64,000 bases of DNA from the NCBI GenBank assembly GCA_014802325.1, contig JAAVCK010000021.1, positions 1-64,000 on the forward strand, written 5' to 3'. The notes under the pieces are model-generated. The model saw nothing but the letters and a program-made list of their open reading frames with translations, ran no database searches and was not told the DNA's origin. Both the position numbers and the translations under genes were made by a program. Shown piece after piece: positions 30,266 through 39,200 of the stretch (position 1 is its first letter; each line of letters begins with the position of its first letter). The DNA comes from Bacteroides sp. (GTDB lineage Bacteria; Bacteroidota; Bacteroidia; Bacteroidales; Muribaculaceae).

Positions 30266-30390
30266 TATCAGGGCTGGAAGCCCGTCGTTGTACTTAACCG
30301 CGGGTGAAGCCCGCGGACAAGTGCCACTGACAACATGAGCTGCGGAGCTGCGATGTCGTTTTCTCCACGGGCTTGCACCCGTGGTTATCG
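30266..30390 (+). repeat. Composite palindromic interspersed repeat, copy A
   Basis: Ordered modules GGGCTggaAGCCC, CCGCGGGtgaagCCCGCGG, GAGCTGCGGAGCTGCGATGTCGT, CCACGGGcttgcaCCCGTGG; the same order occurs in reverse orientation at 35831..36012. Confidence 0.85.
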
Positions 30391-30518
30391 ACAACCTCGT
30401 GCCTTCGGCACTCCATCCCACGCCGCAGTCGCACACCAACCACCGCCGGACGCTCCCCGGTGAGCGTCCCTACAAGAGTCACCTTACCGTCCGGAAAATA
30501 TCTACTGACCCATTTTCA

Positions 30519-30550
30519 TTTGCTTATCATAAAATTATGGCCTAATTTTG
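30519..30550 (+). promoter_or_regulatory. Bacteroidetes-type promoter of porin gene
   Basis: TTTG-N20-TAATTTTG about 40 bp upstream of the ATG at 30589. Confidence 0.6.
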
Positions 30551-30588
30551 CACCGTTTTTCAGTTTCCAAGCAATTTCAGTGTCACAT

Positions 30589-31596
30589 ATGCGCCACTTC
30601 ATCACCCTACTGCTCTTTATTACGTCAGCCGCCGCGGCGGTAGCCGACTCTATACCGACCTTTTCTTACATGCCTCAGATCAGCGGCACTTTGCGCGCGC
30701 GCTGGGAGGACGACCTCACCGACGGCGAGTCGCGTTTTCAGGTGCGCAACGCCCGCCTCAGCATTCAGGGTGATGTAGCTCCCGAAATATCATATTTCTT
30801 TCAGACCGACCTGTGCGACCGCGGCAAGATGAAGATACTCGACGCCTACGGACAGCTGGGCATCATCAAGGGCCTCAACCTCCGCGCCGGCCAGTTTCGC
30901 ATGCCTATGGGTGTGGAGACATTCCGACACCCGGCCAACTACATTTTCGCTAACCGCTCCACGGTGGGCAAGACATGCAACTACCGCGCCGTGGGCGCAC
31001 GTCTGCACTATCAGCTGCCGAAGCTGCCGCTTATGATTGAAGCCGGCGTGTTCAGTCCGTGGGCCATAGGCGATCACGACAAGTGGTCGAAAGCGATGAC
31101 ATTCGGATCCAAGGTCCAGTATTATCTCGGCGAATGGACATTCACCACCGGCTTTCAGTCTGTCAAGCCGGCTGAGCTGCGCATGAATTATTTCGATCTC
31201 TCCGTGGCGTGGCATTCGGCGCGCTGGCAGGTGGAAGCGGAATATCTGAGCAAGCATTATCTCCACACCGTCCTTGACCATACTGATCTGTGGTGTGTAT
31301 TTGGCAGCTACTCCATGCCGGTCAAGGCGGGAATATTCAACTATCTGTCATTTCAGGGCCGCTGGGACGGCTCCACGGCCGGATCAGACGGCACTACCGC
31401 CGACGACAGCGGTCTGCCGGCCATAACCGACGCTGCGCGCAACCGCATCACGGCCGGCGCCACAATATCCTATCGCCGCACACGTGTGTGGGTGGATCTG
31501 CGTGTGAATTACGAGACGGTATTTTATCACCACGACTTTACACCGGCCACCGGTCAGGGCGACCGACTTTTGGCCGAGATGGTGATACATTTCTGA
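30589..31596 (+). CDS. Phosphate-selective porin O/P-like outer membrane protein
   Basis: Signal peptide; RNARLSIQGDVAPEISYFFQTDL...LRAGQFRMPMGVETFRHPANYIFANRS. Confidence 0.85.
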   Translation: MRHFITLLLFITSAAAAVADSIPTFSYMPQISGTLRARWEDDLTDGESRFQVRNARLSIQGDVAPEISYFFQTDLCDRGKMKILDAYGQLGIIKGLNLRAGQFRMPMGVETFRHPANYIFANRSTVGKTCNYRAVGARLHYQLPKLPLMIEAGVFSPWAIGDHDKWSKAMTFGSKVQYYLGEWTFTTGFQSVKPAELRMNYFDLSVAWHSARWQVEAEYLSKHYLHTVLDHTDLWCVFGSYSMPVKAGIFNYLSFQGRWDGSTAGSDGTTADDSGLPAITDAARNRITAGATISYRRTRVWVDLRVNYETVFYHHDFTPATGQGDRLLAEMVIHF

Positions 31597-31626
31597 TTAC
31601 CGCGCTCCTGCACTCAAGCGCCTGAT

Positions 31627-32934
31627 CTACTCAGCGCTTACAGATTTGACCGTACCCGAAGCCAAGGTAGTGGTAAGCACGGTGCCCGGCGCTATCTGCG
31701 ACGCATCGGTCACGGCATGCCCGTCGACACGTGTGATCGAATAGCCGCGGTTGAGAGTGGCCGCCGGCGAAAGCACTCCCACCAGACGTTCGAGCGAGTC
31801 AAGCTGAGTGGACTTTCGCGAAACCGCTGCAGTAAGAGCCGAGCCAAGACGCTGGTGCGCACCGTCGAGCCGCGACTGCCACGGCCTGAGCGCACCCGAC
31901 GAGGCCGATATGACCCGCAGCGAAAGTCTGTCAAGCGATGCCCGCGCATTGCCCACCGCCACACCGGGCAGGAAAGGCAATCGCGAGCCCAAATATGCTA
32001 ATTGCTCCGACGCCTGCGAGAGTATGCGCCCCGCAGCAAGTGTGATGGCACGTGCGGCCGTGTCCACGCGGTCGAGCAACTCTTCAGCCTGACCTATGAG
32101 CCACTGTGCAGCCGCCGTAGGAGTCTTCACACGCATATTGGCCACATAGTCGAGCACAGTCACGTCGCGCTCATGGCCTATGCCCACTATCACGGGAAGC
32201 GGAAACTGGGCTATATTGGCGGCAAGCTCATAGTTTTCAAAAGATGCCAGGTCGCTCGTGGCGCCGCCTCCGCGTATTATCACCACACAGTCCCATTGAT
32301 CTTCAGCCGCGGCAATCTCATCGAGCGCGGCTATTATCGACGCCGGAGCCTGCGTGCCCTGCATCACAGCACCGAACAGAGCTGTAGTGAAAGTTATCCG
32401 ACGTGGATTTTCCGCCAGATGACGCATGAAATCGCCGTAGCCGGCCGCACCTTCGGCCGACACCACTGCCACACGCAGAGCGGGCACATTCCATACTATC
32501 TCGCGATTAAGATTTATCACGCCCTCAGCCGTAAGGCGCGCCAGTATCTCCCGGCGCAGTCTTACGAGGTCGCCCATCGTATAGGCCGGGTCTATATCAG
32601 TGATATTGAGCGAGAATCCATAGGCGGGATGATAATTAGCCGTGACCTTCACCATCACCTTCATGCCGCTGTCAAGCCGAGTGCCGGTGGCCATGAAGAA
32701 GTCGGCGTCGAGACGCTGGAACGTGCTACGCCATATAGTGGCACGCGCCCGCGCAATAGTCTCGCCCGTCGAGGGATGTTTCTGTATAAGTTCGAGATAG
32801 CAATGTCCGTTGCGGCGCAGGTCGCTTGTCTCGGCTGTCACCCAGGCGCTGCGCAACGAAGGCGCTGAGGCCACCACCTCGGCTATAAGATTATTGAACT
32901 GCTCAAGTGTGAGCGCGGTAGTATTCAGGCTCAT
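31627..32934 (-). CDS. xseA: Exodeoxyribonuclease VII large subunit
   Basis: N-terminal OB fold (SAWVTAETSDLRRNGHCYLEL), VVIIRGGGATSDLASFENYELA, VIVGIGHERDVTVLD. Confidence 0.95.
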   Translation of the reverse strand: MSLNTTALTLEQFNNLIAEVVASAPSLRSAWVTAETSDLRRNGHCYLELIQKHPSTGETIARARATIWRSTFQRLDADFFMATGTRLDSGMKVMVKVTANYHPAYGFSLNITDIDPAYTMGDLVRLRREILARLTAEGVINLNREIVWNVPALRVAVVSAEGAAGYGDFMRHLAENPRRITFTTALFGAVMQGTQAPASIIAALDEIAAAEDQWDCVVIIRGGGATSDLASFENYELAANIAQFPLPVIVGIGHERDVTVLDYVANMRVKTPTAAAQWLIGQAEELLDRVDTAARAITLAAGRILSQASEQLAYLGSRLPFLPGVAVGNARASLDRLSLRVISASSGALRPWQSRLDGAHQRLGSALTAAVSRKSTQLDSLERLVGVLSPAATLNRGYSITRVDGHAVTDASQIAPGTVLTTTLASGTVKSVSAE

Positions 32935-33566
32935 CGGTCGAGCACAAACCGCTTGCCATTCCAGGTATACGACAGTGTCGGACGGAGATACGGGCTCACT
33001 ATGTCGTATATATCCTCATCAAGGAAACGGTTGAGATTATTGACCAGCAGCAGTTTTCCGGTCGAAGGGTCGTAGTTGTACGATGCCAGCATGAATGGCA
33101 CCTGCATCTCCACCTCGGCCTTATTGGCTTTGCCTTCGGGGGTAAGCCAGTCGTCTATACGGGGTTTGGCGAAATAGTTGCCGTCGGGCAGAGCGTTCCA
33201 GTCAGCGTCGAAAAATGCTATCGAGCTGTCGAGTCCGGGCGCAGCCACGGTGGAGATCACCGCCACCACCTGACCGCTACCTGCATCGAGCACCACGATC
33301 TGGGCTGTCGACGAGTCGGTCATCTTCACACTGAGCGCCTTGTCGCTAAGCGAGGTGACAGCCGACTGACCCTTGAGATTGTTGGTCGACGTATTGCTCA
33401 TGCCGCTGTTGAAATAATCTATCATATCCATGCGGGTGGAGCTGTCGAGCAGCGGAAACACCGTGTTGGGGGCGGTGGTAAATGCTTCGGAAGCGGTGAT
33501 CTGCCCCATCAGGGCGAGCGTACCTGCCAGCAAGCCTGCCGCTGAAACTATTATTCGGTTCTTCAT
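32931..33566 (-). CDS. DUF3256 family protein
   Basis: Signal peptide; TAPNTVFPLLDSSTRMDMIDYFNSGMSNTSTNNLKGQSAVTSL. Confidence 0.75.
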   Translation of the reverse strand: MKNRIIVSAAGLLAGTLALMGQITASEAFTTAPNTVFPLLDSSTRMDMIDYFNSGMSNTSTNNLKGQSAVTSLSDKALSVKMTDSSTAQIVVLDAGSGQVVAVISTVAAPGLDSSIAFFDADWNALPDGNYFAKPRIDDWLTPEGKANKAEVEMQVPFMLASYNYDPSTGKLLLVNNLNRFLDEDIYDIVSPYLRPTLSYTWNGKRFVLDR

Positions 33567-33615
33567 ACGCGTATATAATTTATACATATATAACGTGACG
33601 CAGGCCGAAATCGTA

Positions 33616-35310
33616 TTATTTCTTCGACTTTTTCGTGGCGATGCGGGCGTAGTCGCGGTCGGGCACGGCGATTTCGCTGTGGATGCGCTTGCCCACAAAC
33701 TCAGCTCCGGTGAGAGCCCCCACTACCTTGCGGGCCTCCGACTTCTTTACGTCAAACAGCGTATAGCCGGGCAGCAGGTCGATTCGACCCACGTCGACAC
33801 GCTTGCCACGCACTAGATGATTGAGCATATCTATCAGATTGCCGGCATAGAAGCCGTCGCGCTTACCCACATTTACATATATTCGCTCCATGCCACGCTC
33901 GGCAGTGCGGCGGTCTTTCTCGGCGTCGCTGCGCGGCTCGCCTTTCTTCGACTCCTTGCGCGACTTCTTCGAGGGCTTCTCGTCGATGAAATCAATAGTA
34001 GGAGCATCCTTGTAGTAATCGAGCAGTCGGTTGAATTCGAGCGAGATGACACGCTTGAGCAGATCTTCCTGACTCAGCCAGCTCAGCTTGCGGCTTATAC
34101 CGGGCAGATAGCGCATTATCTCGTCGTCGTTCACCTCCACGCGCTCCAGACGGTCAGCCAGATTATAAAGCTGCTTTTCGATGATATGCTGAGGAGTCGG
34201 CACATCCTTGCGCTCGAAAGTCTTGCCTATTATGCGCTCTATCTCACGCAGTTTGCTCTTTTCGCGCGAGTGGATTATGGCTACCGACACACCACTCTTG
34301 CCTGCTCGGCCGGTACGTCCGGAGCGGTGGGTATACACGGCTGCATCCTCGGGCAGTCCGTAGTTGATCACATGCGTCAGATCGTCCACGTCAAGGCCGC
34401 GGGCCGCCACGTCGGTAGCCACAAGCATAGTGACCACGCGGTCGCGGAACTTCTTCATCACGATGTCGCGCTGCTGCTGCGAGAGGTCGCCGTGAAGAGC
34501 CTCGGCATTATAGCCGTCTTTTATCAGTTTGTCGGCCACCTCCTGCGTGTCGCGGCGGGTGCGGCAGAATATTATGGCGTAGATACCGGGCGAATTGTCG
34601 GCTATACGTTTCAGTGCAAGGTATTTGTCCTTGGCATGAACCATGTAGTAGACATGACGCACGTTCTGCGCGCCTTCGTTGCGCGTGCCCACCACTATTT
34701 CCTCATAATCTTTCATATAGCGTTTGGCTATCTTGAGAATATCGGAGGGCATAGTGGCCGAGAACATCAGCATCTTGCGGTCTTCGGGCACGTACGACAG
34801 TATCTCCTCAATCGAATCGAGAAATCCCATGTTGAGCATTTCGTCGGCCTCATCGAGCACCACGGTGTTCACATGATCGAGCTTGACCACACCGCGCTTT
34901 ATCAGGTCGATAAGACGACCGGGGGTAGCCACGATGATCTGCACGCCCTCGCGCAGGGCGCGTATCTGGCTCTCGATGCTCGAACCGCCATATACGGGGA
35001 GCACCTTCACGTCGCGTATGAATTTTGAAAAATCGGCAAGATCCGACGCAATTTGCAGACACAGCTCGCGCGTAGGCGACAATATCAGCGCCTGAGGACG
35101 TCGCTCGTCGGGATTGATGCGCTGGAGCACCGGCAGTCCGAACGCAGCGGTCTTACCAGTACCGGTCTGAGCCAGAGCCACTATATCTTTTGCATCACCG
35201 AGCAGACGGGGAATCACGCGCTCCTGCACGGGCATTGGTTGTACAAATCCAAGGTCTTCGATGGCCCGACGCAATGGCTCGGCCACACCTAATTCTTCAA
35301 AAGTCTTCAT
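33616..35310 (-). CDS. DEAD/DEAH-box RNA helicase with DbpA-type C-terminal RNA-binding domain
   Basis: AQTGTGKT, LDEADEMLNMGF, SATMP, HRSGRTGRAG; C-terminal IYVNVGKRDGFYAGNLIDML. Confidence 0.95.
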   Translation of the reverse strand: MKTFEELGVAEPLRRAIEDLGFVQPMPVQERVIPRLLGDAKDIVALAQTGTGKTAAFGLPVLQRINPDERRPQALILSPTRELCLQIASDLADFSKFIRDVKVLPVYGGSSIESQIRALREGVQIIVATPGRLIDLIKRGVVKLDHVNTVVLDEADEMLNMGFLDSIEEILSYVPEDRKMLMFSATMPSDILKIAKRYMKDYEEIVVGTRNEGAQNVRHVYYMVHAKDKYLALKRIADNSPGIYAIIFCRTRRDTQEVADKLIKDGYNAEALHGDLSQQQRDIVMKKFRDRVVTMLVATDVAARGLDVDDLTHVINYGLPEDAAVYTHRSGRTGRAGKSGVSVAIIHSREKSKLREIERIIGKTFERKDVPTPQHIIEKQLYNLADRLERVEVNDDEIMRYLPGISRKLSWLSQEDLLKRVISLEFNRLLDYYKDAPTIDFIDEKPSKKSRKESKKGEPRSDAEKDRRTAERGMERIYVNVGKRDGFYAGNLIDMLNHLVRGKRVDVGRIDLLPGYTLFDVKKSEARKVVGALTGAEFVGKRIHSEIAVPDRDYARIATKKSKK

Positions 35311-35482
35311 ATATCGTAAAATTTTTTCCAAAATTAATGTATATTGTTATAACTCCCCACATACGGTAAAAGTTTTTCATCATAACATTGAACTGATATA
35401 AACTCATTGAACTTTTCGCTCGGAGCCGATTCTATTAAAAGCGTGAGGCTGTGTCGAAATAGACTTTTTCAAAGCAGCTATA

Positions 35483-35724
35483 AGCGTCCGGCGGACGCTG
35501 AATTAATAGTAGCCCGGGTCGCCGAAGCTCTGTGTAGGCGCCCCGGGGTTAAATGTAGAAATAAAAAAAGGCGTCCGATAGGCCGCCGAATAAAACTCAA
35601 TAAGCTATATAATCGGCGGCCTGACGGACGCCAAAGTTTACAGGTCAATGGCCGGCGACGCCTCCGCATAGCTACGGCGGCGCCGGTTACGAATAACTCA
35701 ATGCCCTGCGGGCATTCTTTTTTT
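35483..35724. repeat. Dense cluster of unrelated short palindromes, including a long 20-bp-arm hairpin
   Basis: AGCGTCCggcGGACGCT; GGCGTCCGATAGGCCGCCGA/TCGGCGGCCTGACGGACGCC; CCGGCG...CGCCGG; ATGCCCtgcGGGCAT followed by a T run. Confidence 0.8.
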
Positions 35725-35830
35725 ATTTTTATACATCCCCGTACTTGAACTCGTCGCGGTACAACCGCGGGGCGGTTGTACAATAGTGTCTCGATTGTAC
35801 AACCACTCCGTGGTTGATTTGGCATTGGTT

Positions 35831-36012
35831 TTTATACCGCGGGTGCAAGCCCGCGGTTATGCGCACCTCTGATCACGTGAGCTGCGGAGCTGCGATGTTG
35901 TAGGACATGCTCGCACGACGTCGCAGCTCCGCAGCTCTCTATGGGGCATCTCACCTGTCCGCGGGCTTCACCCGCGGTTACTTACAACATCGGGCTTCCA
36001 GCCCTGATTTTC
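35831..36012 (-). repeat. Composite palindromic interspersed repeat, copy B (expanded)
   Basis: Reverse complement reads CAGGGCTGGAAGCCCGatGTTGTAagTAACCGCGGGTGAAGCCCGCGGACAgGTG...GAGCTGCGGAGCTGCGAcGTCGT...AACCGCGGGCTTGCACCCGCGGT, collinear with copy A. Confidence 0.87.
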
Positions 36013-36168
36013 ATTAACTCCGCAACACAAAAGCCACGTAGTGGCTTTTTTTGACTCGCACCCGTGGGCGCTCGGTTTTTGCTCCGCCGGAGGCTCGCCG
36101 GTGAGCTATACTTCTGTGGGTAAAGGTTAGCATGCGTACCGCCGTGGCGCACTTATAGCAACAGCCCG

Positions 36169-36209
36169 AAAAAAGCGTCGGCCACGCGGAATCACTCCGG
36201 GTGGCCGAC
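36169..36209 (-). terminator. Terminator of LRR gene
   Basis: Minus strand GTCGGCCACCCGG...GCGTGGCCGAC followed by GCTTTTTT. Confidence 0.7.
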
Positions 36210-36248
36210 TAAGGTATGCTTGTTATATAGGGATAGTTAAGTCATGAT

Positions 36249-39200
36249 CTACAGCAAAATCTTAACACTCATGCCGTTGGTGACTACGATATAGACACCG
36301 CGGGCGAGGCCTTTGATGCGGCCGTCTTCGCTTCGGGCCGCGAGGCGGCCGTCGATGGTGTATACATCTGCTGCACCGGCGGTCACGATCTCACCGTTGA
36401 TGACCTTGACGGCATTATCTTCGCCATTCACGGAGGCAATTCCGGTAGTGGTCGACGATACAATCACAGTACATTCGGCCTTGACATTGCCGCAAGTGGC
36501 GGTGATAGTGGCCTCGCCCTCACCTACAGCGGTCACCACACCATCCTCTCCGACAGTGGCTACGGCTTCATCGCTTGAAGTCCAGGTGATGGTGGGGTCA
36601 GTGGTATCGACGGGAGTTACGGTAGCGGTGAGTTCCACAGTGTCGCCCACGGTAAGTTCTTCCACTTCAGAGCTAAGAATGATACCCTCGGCCGGGATTG
36701 CTTTCTTGCTTACAGTCACCGCGCACTCGGCATTGATGCCGTTGACAGTGATTGCCATGATCACCGTTGAGCCATCAGTATGAGCTGTCACAAGGCCATT
36801 CTCGTCGACAGTAGCGACCTCGGTGTTGCTTGAAGACCATGTAATAGTCTTGTCTGTCGCATTTTCAGGATCATACGACACTACAAGCTGCAGAGTATCC
36901 TCAGGATAGAGAGTTGCTTCGGTGTGGTTGAGACTGATCGCGGTGATTTCTACCGTAGGTACAGGCACCACGGTGATCTCGCACTCATCTTCCTCTCCAT
37001 TTCCGGCAGTTGCGGTGATGATTGCATTGCCCGGCTTGAGTGTGGTGACAAGGCCGTCGGCACCTACAGTCGCTACGGATTCGTCGCTTGTAGTCCAGGT
37101 GATAGTCTTGTCGGTAGCGTCGGTCGGCTCGAAAGTGACTTCGAGTTGCAGCGTGCCACCGGCTTCGATGGTCATTTCGTGGTAATTCAGCGTGATTGTT
37201 TCGACTTCGAATTCAGAATCATTCACCTGCACCGTATATGAAAAGCCTGAATAGAGGCTTCGTGCCACGATATTGCAGGTAGGCTTTGCTGGAACGGGGT
37301 CGGGCTCGGGTTCGCCGCCTTCTTCGACTCCTTCTTCGCCACCTCCGGTTTCGCCGCCTTCACCGGTGGAATCTACATCTGAGGCAAGTAATGCCGGATT
37401 GACCTCTTCACCCTCTTCGGGCTGCTCCACCTCGCCCATGATGGTTACGAGGCCGTTCTGATCCACGGTGGCCACTTCAGGGTCGGTCGAGTACCAGTAA
37501 ATAGTCGGGAAATCAAGGTCGTCACCCTCAAGCTGAGCCGAGAGCTGGAATGTTTCGCCCGGCTCGCCTATGACGTAACGCTCCTCGCTGTGGGTCATGC
37601 CCGTAGGCGCATCCATCAGTACATAGTTTTTGAAGTTAGCCCATCCTACTTTTGACTTCTTGTAGAGCCTTGAGGCCTCCTTGCCCTGCACGTGTACAGT
37701 TGCGTTATAGTTGGCGAAGGAGTTGCTCTTGATAGCAGGGGGAGTCTGAGCCGTAATGTAAATATCGGTAAGCTCGGTTCCGTCAAAGGCATTCGCTCCG
37801 ATATAGGTACAGTCCTCGCCTATAGCTAAGGTGGAGAGCGAGCTGTTCTGGAACGCATTCGTGCCGATATACGAAACCGTAGGCGCGAGCACTACGTCGG
37901 TCAGGCGGTCGCAGCCATAGAAGGCGTAAGCTCCGATCTCGTTCACGGAAGCCGGTGCATGATAGTCGCCCTCCAGGTCGGTGCGGACGAAGAGGATAGT
38001 TTCAAGCCCCTCGCCATATACCACGCCATCTTTATAGTTGGCGCTCTCGGGATTGAACGCCACCGCAAGGGCTGTCGTGAAGGGATTGGTCATGGTCGAC
38101 GGATATGCGGCCTTGATGATGTTGGTGCAGCCGTCAAACGGATTATTCGTGCCCGTGGGCAAGATGGCCGAACATCCCACGAACACTGATTTCAGACCAA
38201 GGCAGCTGCTGAATGCCTTATTGCCCACAGTCTTGATATTTTCCGCGAGGAAGAGTGCTTCCAGTCCCGCGCCTGTGAAGGCATTGGCCTGGATGGTAGT
38301 GACGGATGTGGGGAAATCAATGGATTTCAGCGCCGTACAGCCGTTGAATGCGCTCTGTCCTACGGTAACCAGTCCCTCGGAAAGACTCACCGAAGAAAGC
38401 GCCGTGCAGTTCTGGAACGCGTAATTCGGAATAGTAGTGATTTTTTCAGGAATATTTATAGCCTCCAACGCCGCGCAGCCATAGAAGGCATTCGTGCCGA
38501 GAGTGGCGAGATTATCAGGGAGCGTGATATTGTTGAGTTTCTTGCAATTATAGAACGCCGAGCCGTTGATGGCGGTAAGAGTCTCGGGAAGGGTCACCTC
38601 TGACAACGCACTGCAACCGTAGAATGCACTTGACCCTATGCTCGTGATGCCGCCGGGCAACTTCGCTGAAGTCAGGCAGCTGCAGTTATAGAACAGCGCG
38701 CCCGGAAGCTCGGTAATATTCGCGACGATCTTCAACGAAGGAATTTTCGAGCAGCCGGAGAAGGCATAGGTTCCCAGCGAAGTGACTGATGCAGGGATTG
38801 TTAATTCCGACGCGATTCCTCTACAGTTGTAGAATGCATAATTTCCGATATTTTCGAGTGATGAAGGTAATGACAAGCTTGGGATATTGTTGCAATTCTG
38901 AAATGCATAATTGCCGATCGAAGTCACCTTTTCGGGGATGACCAAATCGGAAACGATCCCCGTGCAGCCGTCGAAAGCATAGTTACCGATAGTTTCTACT
39001 GAAGCCGGCAATGACAGCGATGCGAGCTTGGTGAGCTTCTGGAAAGCATAGTCACCGATCGAAGTCACCGTGGATGGGATAGTCACCGTTTCAAGGCCTG
39101 TGCAGCCGACAAAAGCACTGCATCCGATCGTGGTGACGGTATTAGGCACTTCAAATTCAGTTTCGCTATAGTCGGGCATCATGGCCACCAGAATGCTGTT

